The position numbers and the translations under genes were made by a program. The notes beneath the pieces were generated by a model. The model searched no databases. It was not told where the DNA came from and was given only the letters and a program-made list of their open reading frames with translations. Positions 19,825 through 29,647 of a stretch of 64,000 bases of DNA are shown here, piece after piece. The stretch spans positions 1 through 64,000 of the forward strand of contig PKWL01000156.1 of assembly GCA_003133225.1 (NCBI GenBank). Reading direction: 5' to 3'. Each line of letters opens with the position of its first letter. The stretch's first letter is position 1. The DNA is from Janthinobacterium sp. GTDB taxonomy: Bacteria; Pseudomonadota; Gammaproteobacteria; Burkholderiales; Burkholderiaceae_D.

Positions 19825-19851
19825 TCATGTTTCAGCCGCCGGTGCCGTATA
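19825..19851 (+). promoter_or_regulatory. Putative sigma-28 promoter of flgKL
   Basis: TCATGTTT-N11-GCCGTATA; imperfect match with correct N11 spacing, about 40 nt upstream of flgK. Confidence 0.55.
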
Positions 19852-19889
19852 CTAACTAATAACGACAGCACGTTAAAAGAATCCACACC

Positions 19890-21872
19890 ATGTCAGACAT
19901 TCTCAGTATCGGCAAAAGCGCCCTGTTGGCGGCGCAGACGAGCCTTTCGGTGACGGGCCAGAATATCGCCAACGCCAGCGTGACCGGCTACAGCCGCCAG
20001 GCCACGGTCCAAGTTGCCTCGCCGGCCCAAAATACGGGCCATGGCTTCGTCGGCAACGGCACGGACATCACGACCATCCAACGCTACGCCGATACATTTT
20101 TGGCATCGCAAGTTAATTCCGCGCAAAGCGCGACCAGCTTGCAGCAAACGTACAACGCGCAAATTACCCAGGTCGACAACATGCTGGCCGATTCGACGAC
20201 GGGCCTGTCGCCGGCCATGCAAAAATTTTCTAACAGTGTGCAAAGCGTCAGTGCCAATCCGGCCTCGGCGGTGTCGCGTCAGTCCATGCTGGCGGCCGCC
20301 AACTCCCTCGCCGCCAGCTTCAATAGCGCGAGCGCGAGCATCGCGCAAGTGGCCGCCGGCATCGATACGCAGATCGCCTCGAGCGTCTCGCAGATCAATT
20401 CCTACGCGGCCCAAATCGCCCAGCTAAACCAGCAGATCGCCAGCGTGGGCACGACCAACGGGCCGCCCAATGACTTGCTCGACCAGCGCGATGTGCTGGT
20501 GAGCGAATTGAACCAGCAGATCACGGCCACAGTGCTCCCTGGCAACAACAACATGCTAAATGTGTCGATCGGCAACGGCCAGCCTTTGGTGATGGGCAAT
20601 CAAGCCATGCAGCTGACGGTGATCCCCCCCACCACCACGGCCGGCCAGAACGAGGTCGGTTATGTGACGGGCAATGTGATCACCCCCTTGCCCGAGGCGA
20701 CGCTCAGCGGCGGCGCCTTGGGCGGCTTGTTTGCCGTCCGCAGCAATGCCCTGATCCCGGCCCAAACGGCGCTCGACACGATCGCTTCCGGTATGGCCGC
20801 CAGCTTCAACAACCAGCAGGTGCTGGGCTTGGACCAGAACGGCAAACCGGGCTCGCCTCTTTTCACGATGGCGCCCCCCACAGTGACGGCCGGCGCGGGC
20901 AACATTGGCAGTGAGAAGGTGGCCGCCGCCGTCACCGACCCCTCTCAAATAACGGCAAGTAGCTATACACTTAAGGTCACGGGTACCGACGCCTTTGGCA
21001 ACATCAATAGTTTTACGCTGACTCCTTCGCCTAATGGCACGTATACAACAATGCCGCAAACCATCGCTGGCGTCACGTACTCGGTCTCGGCCGTCGCGGC
21101 CACAGTGGGCGACAGTTTCGTGATCCAGCCCACGCTAAATGCCGCAGCTAGCATGAGCGTGGCGCTGACGGCCGGCACGCAGATCGCGGCCGCAGCTCCA
21201 ATCGTCACGGCCGCCGGCTCTGCCAATACGGGCAGTGGCACCATCAGCGCGGGCAGCGTTGACATTAATTTTCTGAACTCTCCCCCGACATTGCCCGTGG
21301 CCGCGGCATTGCCCATGGCCCTGACATACGATTCTGCGACCAAGACGCTAACTTACGAATCGCCGCCGGGCACCCCAGCTAGTTTCCCGCTTGATGCCAC
21401 CGTTAATGGCGTATCGCCAGGTGCGCCGTTTCCGGCCAGCGTGACGTACACTCCAGGCATGACGGTCAGCTTCGGCGGCGTCAGCGTGGTCCTGAGCGGC
21501 GCGCCAAACAACAACGACACTTTCACCGTCGGCCCCAACCCGAGCGGGGCGGGCGATAACCGCAATGCCGTGTTGATGGGTAATTTACAGTCCACCAATA
21601 TTCTCGACGGCGGCACCGCGACCTTCCAGAGCGCGTATGCGCAGCTGGTCAGTTTTGTCGGCAACGCGACGCAGGAAAGCCAGGTCAACGGCGCCGCCAG
21701 CGCCGCCTTGCTGGCGCAAATGCAGACGTCGCAGCAAAACGTGTCGGGCGTCAACCTCGACGAGGAAGCCGCCAACCTGTTGAAATACCAGCAAGCCTAT
21801 CAGGCCGCCGGCAAAGTCATGGAAATCGCCAGCGCGATGTTCGCCACTTTGCTGACGATCGGCGGGCCATAA
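19890..21872 (+). CDS. flgK: Hook-filament junction protein FlgK
   Basis: SILSIGKSALLAAQTSLSVTGQNIANASVTGYSRQ; C-terminal SGVNLDEEAANLLKYQQAYQAAGKVM. Confidence 0.97.
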   Translation: MSDILSIGKSALLAAQTSLSVTGQNIANASVTGYSRQATVQVASPAQNTGHGFVGNGTDITTIQRYADTFLASQVNSAQSATSLQQTYNAQITQVDNMLADSTTGLSPAMQKFSNSVQSVSANPASAVSRQSMLAAANSLAASFNSASASIAQVAAGIDTQIASSVSQINSYAAQIAQLNQQIASVGTTNGPPNDLLDQRDVLVSELNQQITATVLPGNNNMLNVSIGNGQPLVMGNQAMQLTVIPPTTTAGQNEVGYVTGNVITPLPEATLSGGALGGLFAVRSNALIPAQTALDTIASGMAASFNNQQVLGLDQNGKPGSPLFTMAPPTVTAGAGNIGSEKVAAAVTDPSQITASSYTLKVTGTDAFGNINSFTLTPSPNGTYTTMPQTIAGVTYSVSAVAATVGDSFVIQPTLNAAASMSVALTAGTQIAAAAPIVTAAGSANTGSGTISAGSVDINFLNSPPTLPVAAALPMALTYDSATKTLTYESPPGTPASFPLDATVNGVSPGAPFPASVTYTPGMTVSFGGVSVVLSGAPNNNDTFTVGPNPSGAGDNRNAVLMGNLQSTNILDGGTATFQSAYAQLVSFVGNATQESQVNGAASAALLAQMQTSQQNVSGVNLDEEAANLLKYQQAYQAAGKVMEIASAMFATLLTIGGP

Positions 21873-21920
21873 CCGTTTTTTGATGCGGCCCGGCGCCGCA
21901 TCCGTTGGAAAGGTCAGATC

Positions 21921-23189
21921 ATGCGCATCAGCACCAAATCGTTTTACGACACGGCCACAGCCCAGGTCGACAGTATACAGGCGGCGTTGGCGCACACCCA
22001 GCAGCAGGTTGCGACCGGGCTCAAGAACCTGACCCCGTCCGACGACCCGCTCGCCACGGCGCAAGCTCTAGTGGTGAGCCAGGCGCAGGCGAACAATACC
22101 CAGCTGGCGGCGAACCGGCAAAACGCCGAGACGTCCTTGACCACCGAGGCCGCGGCGCTAGCTAGCACGACGGCCTTGATCCAGAATGTGCAAACGCTGG
22201 CGGTCAGCGCCAGCAACGGCAGCATGAACGACAGCGACCGCGCCACCCTCGCCATGCAGCTGCAGGGAAGCTTGAACGACCTGATGGGCTTGGCCAATAC
22301 GACGGACGCCAGCGGCAACTATATCTTTTCCGGCTTCCAGGCCAGCACCCAGCCCTTCACGCCCAGCGCCGGTGGCGCGACCTACCATGGCGACCAGGGC
22401 CAGCTTCAATTGCAGATCGGCGCGACGCAGCAGACGGCCATCAACGACTCGGGCAGCAGTGTCTTCGAAAACAATATGACGGGCAATGGCACGTTCACGA
22501 CCGCGGCCGGCACCGTTCCCCCCAACACGGGAACGGGCATCGTGGCGGCCGGGTCGGTGACGAATGCGGCCCAGCTGACCAATCATAATTACTCGATCAA
22601 CTTTTCCATTGGCATCATCGCGCCCAGCACGACCCCTAGCACCACCTACACCGTCACTGATAACACGCAGTCGCCGGCGGTACAGGTGCTGCCGCCGCTG
22701 CCGGCGGTGTCTGCCCCGTACGTCAGCGGCGGGCAAATCGCGTTTGACGGCCTGCAGCTCAACGTCACGGGCGCTCCCGCCAATGGCGACACGTTCACGG
22801 TGGCGCCGAGCCAACAGGCACCGCTGTTTGCCACCTTGAGCAACTTGATCGCTTTGTTGAATACGCCCGTGGCGGGCGCTGCGGTGCCGGCGACGGCGCA
22901 GGCGGCCTTGACCAACGGCTTAAACACGGCCCAGGCCAACCTGAATAGCGCCCTCAACAACGTGCTGTCGGTATCGACTTCGGTCGGCAACCGCCAAAAC
23001 CAGCTGACCGCGCTTGACACGGCCGGCAGCAATTTGGACTTGCAATACGCGAGCACCTTGTCCGGCCTGCAAAACGTTGATTACGTCCAGGCCGCCTCGC
23101 TGTTGACGCAGCAGCAAACGACCCTTACCGCGGCGGAAAAATCGTTCCAGGTGCTCTCGGGCTTGTCACTGTTTAATTACATCAACTGA
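21921..23189 (+). CDS. flgL: Hook-filament junction protein FlgL
   Basis: MRISTKSFYDTATAQVDSIQAALAHTQQQVATGLKNLTPSDDPLA. Confidence 0.95.
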   Translation: MRISTKSFYDTATAQVDSIQAALAHTQQQVATGLKNLTPSDDPLATAQALVVSQAQANNTQLAANRQNAETSLTTEAAALASTTALIQNVQTLAVSASNGSMNDSDRATLAMQLQGSLNDLMGLANTTDASGNYIFSGFQASTQPFTPSAGGATYHGDQGQLQLQIGATQQTAINDSGSSVFENNMTGNGTFTTAAGTVPPNTGTGIVAAGSVTNAAQLTNHNYSINFSIGIIAPSTTPSTTYTVTDNTQSPAVQVLPPLPAVSAPYVSGGQIAFDGLQLNVTGAPANGDTFTVAPSQQAPLFATLSNLIALLNTPVAGAAVPATAQAALTNGLNTAQANLNSALNNVLSVSTSVGNRQNQLTALDTAGSNLDLQYASTLSGLQNVDYVQAASLLTQQQTTLTAAEKSFQVLSGLSLFNYIN

Positions 23190-23197
23190 TCGGATGT

Positions 23198-24037
23198 TCA
23201 AGGCGGCGCCGCTGGCGCCGCCAAGGTGGTTGGCGTCCTTGCCGGCGCGCTTTTTGCGCCCCAGTTGCGCGGCATGCTGCGCGTGTGTTCGATGCCATCC
23301 AAAAGCAGGTTCTGCACGGGGGTAGCCAGATACGGCAGCGTGATCATGAGGGTCAAGAATCCGACCCCGAGAGTGATGGGAAAGCCGATTCCGAACAGGT
23401 GCAGCTGCGGCGCGGCGCGGGTCAAGATCCCGAGCGCGATGTCGGTGATGAGGAGGGCGGCCACGATGGGCAGGGATAATTGCACCCCGGAACTGAAAAT
23501 TTTGCCGCCCCAGTCGGCCAGCAGCTTGAAGCCGCCGCCGCCCACCGGCACGGCGGAGATCGGCAGGCTGATAAAACTTTCCGCCAGCGCCGACAGGAGA
23601 ACGAGGTGGGCATTTACGGCGAGAAACGTCATGGTCGCCAACATCGACATGAACTGGCTGATGGCCGCCGATTGCCCCTGCGTTTGCGGATCGAAAAAGC
23701 TGGCAAACCCCAGGCCCATCGACAAACTGCTGATCTCGCCGGCCATTTCGACGGCGGCGAACACGACACGGATTGAAAATCCCAGCGCCAGTCCGATCAA
23801 AGTTTCCTGCACCAGGATCAGGAGGCCGGCCAGGGACATCGGGTCGGCCGCCGGCATGGCCGGCACCATTGGCGCCACGATCAAAGCGAGGAAAACGCCG
23901 AGCCCGACCTTCAGCGAGAGCGGCACGCTGGCATGGCCAAACACGGGGGCGGCAGCGATCAGGCCGAGGATGCGCGCCAGGGGCCACAACAGGGCTGCGA
24001 TCCACGTATTCATGTCGGCGCTAGACAGGGTCAGCAT
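23198..24037 (-). CDS. fliR: Flagellar export protein FliR
   Basis: Multi-TM protein, FliR-like LGLALGFSIRVVFAAVEMAGEISSLSMGLGFASFFDP. Confidence 0.95.
   Translation of the reverse strand: MLTLSSADMNTWIAALLWPLARILGLIAAAPVFGHASVPLSLKVGLGVFLALIVAPMVPAMPAADPMSLAGLLILVQETLIGLALGFSIRVVFAAVEMAGEISSLSMGLGFASFFDPQTQGQSAAISQFMSMLATMTFLAVNAHLVLLSALAESFISLPISAVPVGGGGFKLLADWGGKIFSSGVQLSLPIVAALLITDIALGILTRAAPQLHLFGIGFPITLGVGFLTLMITLPYLATPVQNLLLDGIEHTRSMPRNWGAKSAPARTPTTLAAPAAPP
23202..23222. terminator. GC-rich hairpin at the flgL/fliR convergence (candidate bidirectional terminator)
   Basis: GGCGGCGCC-GCT-GGCGCCGCC perfect 9-bp stem, 3-nt loop, 12 nt after the flgL stop; no T-tract; overlaps last fliR codons. 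Confidence 0.35.
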
Positions 24038-24076
24038 CGGCGGGGGGCGCGTGGTGGACGGCGGCGCATGGTTGCC

Positions 24077-24346
24077 CTAGCCGACCAAGCCCGGAATGCC
24101 GGCAAAGACTTGGCGCATATAGTCGAGCATGACGGACAGCATCCATGGTCCGGCCACGATCAGCGTGACAAAAATGCCGACCAGCTTGGGAATGAAGGAC
24201 AGGGTAGCCTCATTGATTTGAGTCGCGGCCTGGAAGATGCTGACGATCAAACCGATGACGAGGCCCACCAGCAGGAGCGGCGCGGCCACCATCAGTGTGA
24301 TTTCCATCGCATTGCGGCCGATCGTCATGACGCTTTCGGGAGTCAT
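24077..24346 (-). CDS. fliQ: Flagellar export protein FliQ
   Basis: MTPESVMTIGRNAMEITLMVAAPLLLVGLVIGLIVSIFQAATQINE. Confidence 0.97.
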   Translation of the reverse strand: MTPESVMTIGRNAMEITLMVAAPLLLVGLVIGLIVSIFQAATQINEATLSFIPKLVGIFVTLIVAGPWMLSVMLDYMRQVFAGIPGLVG

Positions 24347-24356
24347 CTTGGGCGCC

Positions 24357-25124
24357 TTAATAAAAACTCTGGGACAGGGAGCCGATCAGCAGCTGCCAGC
24401 CGTCCACCAGGACGAACAGCATCAGCTTGAAGGGCAGGGAAATGGAGGCCGGCGACATCATCATCATACCCATCGACATCAAGACGCTGGCGACCACCAT
24501 GTCGATGATCAGGAACGGGATGAAGATGGCAAAACCGATCTGGAACGCCGTCTTCAGCTCGCTGGTGATGAAGGAGGGGATCAAGACCCGCAGCGGCACA
24601 TCCTCCGGGCCCTGCAGGGCCGGCGTGCGCGAGATTTTGACGAACAACGCCAAGTCGGCCTGGCGCGTCTGCCTCAGCATGAAACTTTTCAACGGCGCCG
24701 CGCCCTTGACCATGGCCTCCGTCATGCTGATCTTGTTTTCCTGCAGCGGCAGATAGGCGTCCGTGTAAATCTGATCAAATACCGGTCCCATCACAAACAG
24801 AGTCAAGAACAGGGCGAGCCCAACCATCACCTGGTTGGGCGGCGCGGTCTGGGTGCCGATGGCTTGGCGCAGCAAGGAGAGCACGATGATGATGCGGGTA
24901 AAACCCGTCATCATCAGGAGCGCGGCCGGCAGGAACGTCAATGCCGTCATCAACAGCAGCGTTTGCACCGGCAGCGTATAGTTCTGGCCGCCGCCGGCAG
25001 ACGGGGTGCTGGTGAAAGCGGGGATGCCGGGCGCGGCTTGCGCCCACAGCGGCAAGGTCAAGGCGGTCAAGGTCAACAGGCATTTTATTGCGGTGATGAG
25101 GCTCTGGTGCTGCTTATTTCCCAT
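24357..25124 (-). CDS. fliP: Flagellar export protein FliP
   Basis: [56 protein letters not shown]. Confidence 0.98.
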   Translation of the reverse strand: MGNKQHQSLITAIKCLLTLTALTLPLWAQAAPGIPAFTSTPSAGGGQNYTLPVQTLLLMTALTFLPAALLMMTGFTRIIIVLSLLRQAIGTQTAPPNQVMVGLALFLTLFVMGPVFDQIYTDAYLPLQENKISMTEAMVKGAAPLKSFMLRQTRQADLALFVKISRTPALQGPEDVPLRVLIPSFITSELKTAFQIGFAIFIPFLIIDMVVASVLMSMGMMMMSPASISLPFKLMLFVLVDGWQLLIGSLSQSFY

Positions 25125-25671
25125 TGCGTTTTTCTAAAGTCTGTTTTAGCCAGTCGGCAAAATTGGTCGCTGGCAGCCCATGCGCAGCAGCTGCCACGGG
25201 GCCGGCCTGGCGCGCCATGGTGGCGAGCGCATTGACCCGTCCCGGCGCCGCGCCCACCACGATCCATTGGTCCGCCACTTCGACGACGATGATGCGCTCG
25301 CGTCCGCCCAGGCTGAGCGAGCCCACCAGGCGTACCGTGCCGCCGCCGCCCGCCGCTTGCGGTCCATACCGTTTGAGCAGCCAGGCCAGAGTGCCCAGCA
25401 AGGTCAGCACGAACAGGAGAGCCAGGATGGTTCGCCACAGGCCGCCCGCCGAGGCGGCCGGCAGGGCCGCGATGGGTGGCGCCGCGAGCGGCGCGGCGGC
25501 CACTCCCAACGGGCCCAAGGTTCTTGCGGCGGGCCCTGTGGCGGGCGTTGCGGCGGGCACAGGAGCCAGAAGAGCCGGAGCTGCCTCAGGAGCCGGAGCG
25601 GCCGATTGGGCCACGCCGGCGCCGCCAAGGCAGCACGCCACGGCCAGCGCCAAGCAAATGCTGCGCTTCAT
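25114..25671 (-). CDS. fliO: Flagellar export accessory protein FliO
   Basis: Single [37 protein letters not shown]. Confidence 0.92.
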   Translation of the reverse strand: MKRSICLALAVACCLGGAGVAQSAAPAPEAAPALLAPVPAATPATGPAARTLGPLGVAAAPLAAPPIAALPAASAGGLWRTILALLFVLTLLGTLAWLLKRYGPQAAGGGGTVRLVGSLSLGGRERIIVVEVADQWIVVGAAPGRVNALATMARQAGPVAAAAHGLPATNFADWLKQTLEKRNGK

Positions 25672-26084
25672 TTATTGAGTTTTCTGATGCGTTCGGACGG
25701 CGTGATGATGTCGGTCAGGCGAATCCCGAATTTTTCATTGACTACCACCACCTCGCCTTGGGCGATCAGGCAGCCGTTGACCAGTACATCCATCGGCTCG
25801 CCAGCCAAGCCGTCGAGCTCGACCACCGAGCCTTGCGCCAGCTGCAACAGGTTCTTGATGGCAATCTTGGTGCGGCCCAGTTCGACCGTCAGTTGCACTG
25901 GGATATCGAGAATGAAGTCGATATCGTTGTGCGTCTCGCTTTTGGACGCCTGTTTCGAGAAGTCCTTGAAGACCGCCGCGCTGGCCGCCTGATTTTGCAA
26001 TGCCACCGCTTCCGCCTTGGCCTGCTCGGCGATGGCCGCGCCCCAATCGTCTTCCGCGCTTTGATCGTCTAAATTGTCAGACAT
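25668..26084 (-). CDS. fliN: Flagellar motor switch protein FliN
   Basis: IDFILDIPVQLTVELGRTKIAIKNLLQLAQGSVVELDGLAGEPMDVLVNG. Confidence 0.97.
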   Translation of the reverse strand: MSDNLDDQSAEDDWGAAIAEQAKAEAVALQNQAASAAVFKDFSKQASKSETHNDIDFILDIPVQLTVELGRTKIAIKNLLQLAQGSVVELDGLAGEPMDVLVNGCLIAQGEVVVVNEKFGIRLTDIITPSERIRKLNK

Positions 26085-26129
26085 GTGGCTCTCCTGTTGT
26101 CGTGCCCCTGGCGGCCTTTCCGCCAGTTT

Positions 26130-27110
26130 TTATTTAATGTGGTCCGCATTGCCGAGCAGTTTCTCCACCTTCAGCGCGTATTGTCCGTTCAGTACGCCAT
26201 AACTGCAGTCCATCACGGGCACGCCATCGACGGTGGCCGGAATCATGTCCGGGATGTGCAAAGGGATGATGTCGCCCACCTTCATGTTCAAGATCTCGTC
26301 GAACGAGACCTTGGCCGTGCCCAGCGAGGCCACCAGTTCCACTTCGGCGATCTGGATTTGCTGCGTCATCAGGCGGATCCAGCGCTTGTCCACTTCCAGC
26401 GCCTCGCCTTGCAAACTGGAGGTGAGCGCGTCACGGATCGGCTCGATCATCGAATACGGCATGCAAAAATGGATCTGCCCGTTCACGGGGCCCAGCTCCA
26501 CCGTAAAGGTGGACGCCACCACCACTTCGTTGGGCGTGGCGATATTGGCAAACTGGGTATTCATTTCCGATCGGATGTATTCAAATTCAACGGGAAACAC
26601 GGGTTCCCATGACTTCGCGTAGGCTTCGAACACGATGTCTAAGATGCGCAAGATGATGCGCTGCTCGGTCTGCGTGAAGTCGCGCCCTTCGACCCGGGTA
26701 TGGAAGCGGCCATCGCCGCCGAACAGGTTATCGACCAGCAAAAACACCAAGCCCGGATCGAACACGATCAGCGCGGTGCCGCGCAGCGGCTTCACGTGCA
26801 CCAAATTGAGGTTGGTCGGCACCACCAGATTGCGGATGAATTCGCTGTATTTTGACACCCGCACCGAGCCCACCGACACTTCGGCGCTGCGGCGCAAGAA
26901 ATTGAACAGACCGACCCGCAACAGGCGCGCGAAGCGCTCGTTGATGATTTCCAGCGTCGGCATACGGCCGCGCACGATGCGCTCCTGGGTGGCCAGGTTA
27001 TAGGTGCGCACGCCGCCCGCTTCTTCCGGCGCCTGCACATCATCCTGGTCGCCGTTGACGCCCTTTAGCAGAGCATCGACTTCTTCCTGGGAGAGGAAAT
27101 TATCGGCCAT
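26130..27110 (-). CDS. fliM: Flagellar motor switch protein FliM
   Basis: DNFLSQEEVDALLKG; C-terminal switch domain. Confidence 0.97.
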   Translation of the reverse strand: MADNFLSQEEVDALLKGVNGDQDDVQAPEEAGGVRTYNLATQERIVRGRMPTLEIINERFARLLRVGLFNFLRRSAEVSVGSVRVSKYSEFIRNLVVPTNLNLVHVKPLRGTALIVFDPGLVFLLVDNLFGGDGRFHTRVEGRDFTQTEQRIILRILDIVFEAYAKSWEPVFPVEFEYIRSEMNTQFANIATPNEVVVASTFTVELGPVNGQIHFCMPYSMIEPIRDALTSSLQGEALEVDKRWIRLMTQQIQIAEVELVASLGTAKVSFDEILNMKVGDIIPLHIPDMIPATVDGVPVMDCSYGVLNGQYALKVEKLLGNADHIK

Positions 27111-27115
27111 GAAAC

Positions 27116-27625
27116 TTATTGAATGATAAACGAAGTAAACAACACGTCCGTCACATCCTGCGGCGGTCCCTTATCCTCAAACGGCAGCCTAACTAGGGCG
27201 ACGATCTCCTTGATCAGTTCCTGCTTGCCGTCCACGGTATTGAGTTCCGAGGCTTTTTTCCCCGACAGCAGCAGCAGCAAGCGGCTGCGCACCTTGGGCA
27301 TATTCACTTTGATCAGCTCGACCTGTTCCTGGCTCGCCACTTGCAGCGTGAACGCGATTTGCAAGTACTGGTCGCCCGTTTCGGGCTGCAAATTGACGGT
27401 GAAGGACTCGATTGGCACGAATACGGGCGGACCCACCTTGGCCACGACCTTGTGCGCCGGGTCGGTCTTGTTATGCAACAACGACCAGGCGGTCGCGCCA
27501 CCGCCGCCGATGAGCACGAGCGCGCCGATGATCAGGATCAGCAGCTTTTTTTTCTTGGGCGAGCCGGGCGCCGGCGCCGCAGCTTCTGCTTTCGGATCAG
27601 CCTTCATTTGTGGATTCGCTTTCAA
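27116..27625 (-). CDS. fliL: Flagellar basal-body protein FliL
   Basis: N-terminal TM; FTVNLQPETGDQYLQIAFTLQV; position before fliM. Confidence 0.93.
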   Translation of the reverse strand: MKANPQMKADPKAEAAAPAPGSPKKKKLLILIIGALVLIGGGGATAWSLLHNKTDPAHKVVAKVGPPVFVPIESFTVNLQPETGDQYLQIAFTLQVASQEQVELIKVNMPKVRSRLLLLLSGKKASELNTVDGKQELIKEIVALVRLPFEDKGPPQDVTDVLFTSFIIQ

Positions 27626-27788
27626 GGGTGCCTATATTTGCGGAAAATGGATGATGACGCCATTATGTCATTACCAGCGGCAAGGAGATACGAAAAAACC
27701 GAGCTCAAGGGCATGCATCTTGCAGTTTCCATGGCGGCATGGGTCTCCTATGTGTCTTGGCAACGACAAAGTGGTGCCCGCGCGGGCT

Positions 27789-29135
27789 TCAAGCGAAGGT
27801 GTCGACCAAGCCCTGGATGGCGCCGCGCAGGGCCGGCGCCGGCGCGCGCAGGGCGGCATTCGTGCCACCGTTGTTGGCGCCGCCGCTGCCGCCTTGTTGG
27901 GCGCTAAATTGCTGCTGCTGCGAGCTGCCGGCCGAGACCGTGGCATCGCCAAGCGAAATGCCGGCGCCGCTCATCATTTCGCGCAGCATCGGCATGGCCG
28001 CTTCCAGCGCTTGGCGCACTTCCGGCTGGGCCGAAGTGAATGTGGCGCTCGCTTGGTCGTTGGACACTTTCAAGACCACTTGCAGCGGACCCAGGTCGGG
28101 AGGATTCAAAGTGAGCGAGGCGCTTTGCTCGCCACCGGCCACCATCCACACGATTTTTTGGCCCAGTTGCTGGTCCCAGGCCGGACTGCCGATGCGCCCG
28201 CTCAACTGGTCGGACCCGTGCGCCGAGGCGGCTTGGGCAATTTCAAACGAGGCTTGCTCAACGGGCGCGGCCATGCCGGCCACAGGCCCCATGGCCGCTA
28301 GCGCCGGACCGGGTGTGGTGGCGAGCATTTTAATGGCACTTTCGGTCACAGGCAAGGCGGCTGCGGCCACGGCCAAGTTCTTGTCGCCGGCGGCGCCAAT
28401 TTCGGGCGCCACCAGCGCCTGCGCGGCTGGCGCCGTTTGAGCTGCGCCGGCCTGCGCCGCGCTTGCGGCGGAGCTTGCCGCGCCGTATGCTACGCCCGTG
28501 TCGGCGCCGGCGGCCGCGCGCTGTGGCGCCCCCGCCTGCGTGGCCACGCGCGCCGGGCCGCCTGTCACAGGCGCAGCCCGCACCGCTAGTGCGCCGCCTG
28601 CGGCGCTCTTTGCCGCAGGGGCCGCCCCCGTCGCCGCGGCGACGGCAGGGTTGAAGCTGGCGACCAGGGCCAGCAAATCGGCGACCGGGCTGGCGAGCGC
28701 GGCCTGTGCGTCGCTCGCCATGGCTGTTGCCGGCGCCGGCGTGGCAGCGGCGTCGGCCGGCGCCTTGTCATTCGCCTGGGCCGGTGCCGTTTTGCCGTCG
28801 GTCTTCGTTTTCGATGGCGCACCATCCGCCGCGGCGGATTTGGACGGGTCCGGGGCGGCTGGCGCGCCCGACTGCTGCGGCGCGCTCGGCGTGGCTGGCG
28901 TGGCTGGCGTGGCCGGCGCTGGCGTCGGCGTCGGCGGCACTGGCGTTGGCGCCGCATAGGCCGGAGCTGGCGCCGCGCTGGCCTTGTCTTGGACTTGGCG
29001 CTGTTCCGTCTGGCGTTGTTCCACTTGGCGCGCCAAGGCGCGCTGGAATTCGTTGTCGGGCGCGGCATTGGCCTTGGGCGGCGGGGCACTGCTTTGGATC
29101 GGAGAAATCGGGGTTTGCAGAATCGGGGTTTGCAT
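27789..29135 (-). CDS. fliK: Flagellar hook-length control protein FliK
   Basis: Low-complexity Pro/Ala/Thr N-terminal region; C-terminal Flg_hook domain SASLTLNPPDLGPLQVVLKV. Confidence 0.94.
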   Translation of the reverse strand: MQTPILQTPISPIQSSAPPPKANAAPDNEFQRALARQVEQRQTEQRQVQDKASAAPAPAYAAPTPVPPTPTPAPATPATPATPSAPQQSGAPAAPDPSKSAAADGAPSKTKTDGKTAPAQANDKAPADAAATPAPATAMASDAQAALASPVADLLALVASFNPAVAAATGAAPAAKSAAGGALAVRAAPVTGGPARVATQAGAPQRAAAGADTGVAYGAASSAASAAQAGAAQTAPAAQALVAPEIGAAGDKNLAVAAAALPVTESAIKMLATTPGPALAAMGPVAGMAAPVEQASFEIAQAASAHGSDQLSGRIGSPAWDQQLGQKIVWMVAGGEQSASLTLNPPDLGPLQVVLKVSNDQASATFTSAQPEVRQALEAAMPMLREMMSGAGISLGDATVSAGSSQQQQFSAQQGGSGGANNGGTNAALRAPAPALRGAIQGLVDTFA

Positions 29136-29170
29136 AGGGGCGCCGTTTGGTCAAGGTTATCGAGTCGGGC

Positions 29171-29611
29171 TCAGCGTTTATAAAACGCCTGTCTGGCTGC
29201 GTGTTCGTCCATCAGTTTCTGGTCGCGCTTGGCTTCCACCCGCACCGCTTCCTGCTGCGCCCGGTTGTCGAGGGTGGTATAGGACATGCGTTTGCGTTCA
29301 CTCGCCTGCCAAGCCGTTTTTTCCAAGTCACTACGGCGCTGGGCTTGCCGCAGCACTTCCTGCTGGCCAGCGATGGCATTGTCAAGCTTGCCCAAAAACG
29401 CTTGAAAATTACGGTACGCCATGGGCGTCATGCCGATCGCCATCGCAGCCTCGAAGCCCTTTGCATAATCGTTGCGGTAGCCCACCAGCATGTCCAGCTT
29501 TTTCTCGGCATCGCCTGCCGCCTTGATTGCCGCGCCCAGCCGTTTGGCCGCGTCGTCGCTGGCGCGGCGCGCCAGGTTGATCAAGGTTTCAAGTTGGGAG
29601 CGGGAGTCCAT
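29171..29611 (-). CDS. fliJ: Flagellar export chaperone FliJ
   Basis: Coiled-coil about 146 aa, downstream of fliI. Confidence 0.93.
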   Translation of the reverse strand: MDSRSQLETLINLARRASDDAAKRLGAAIKAAGDAEKKLDMLVGYRNDYAKGFEAAMAIGMTPMAYRNFQAFLGKLDNAIAGQQEVLRQAQRRSDLEKTAWQASERKRMSYTTLDNRAQQEAVRVEAKRDQKLMDEHAARQAFYKR

Positions 29612-29647
29612 GGTGCATCAATTATAAGTCGCACGGCAGACCCGGCA

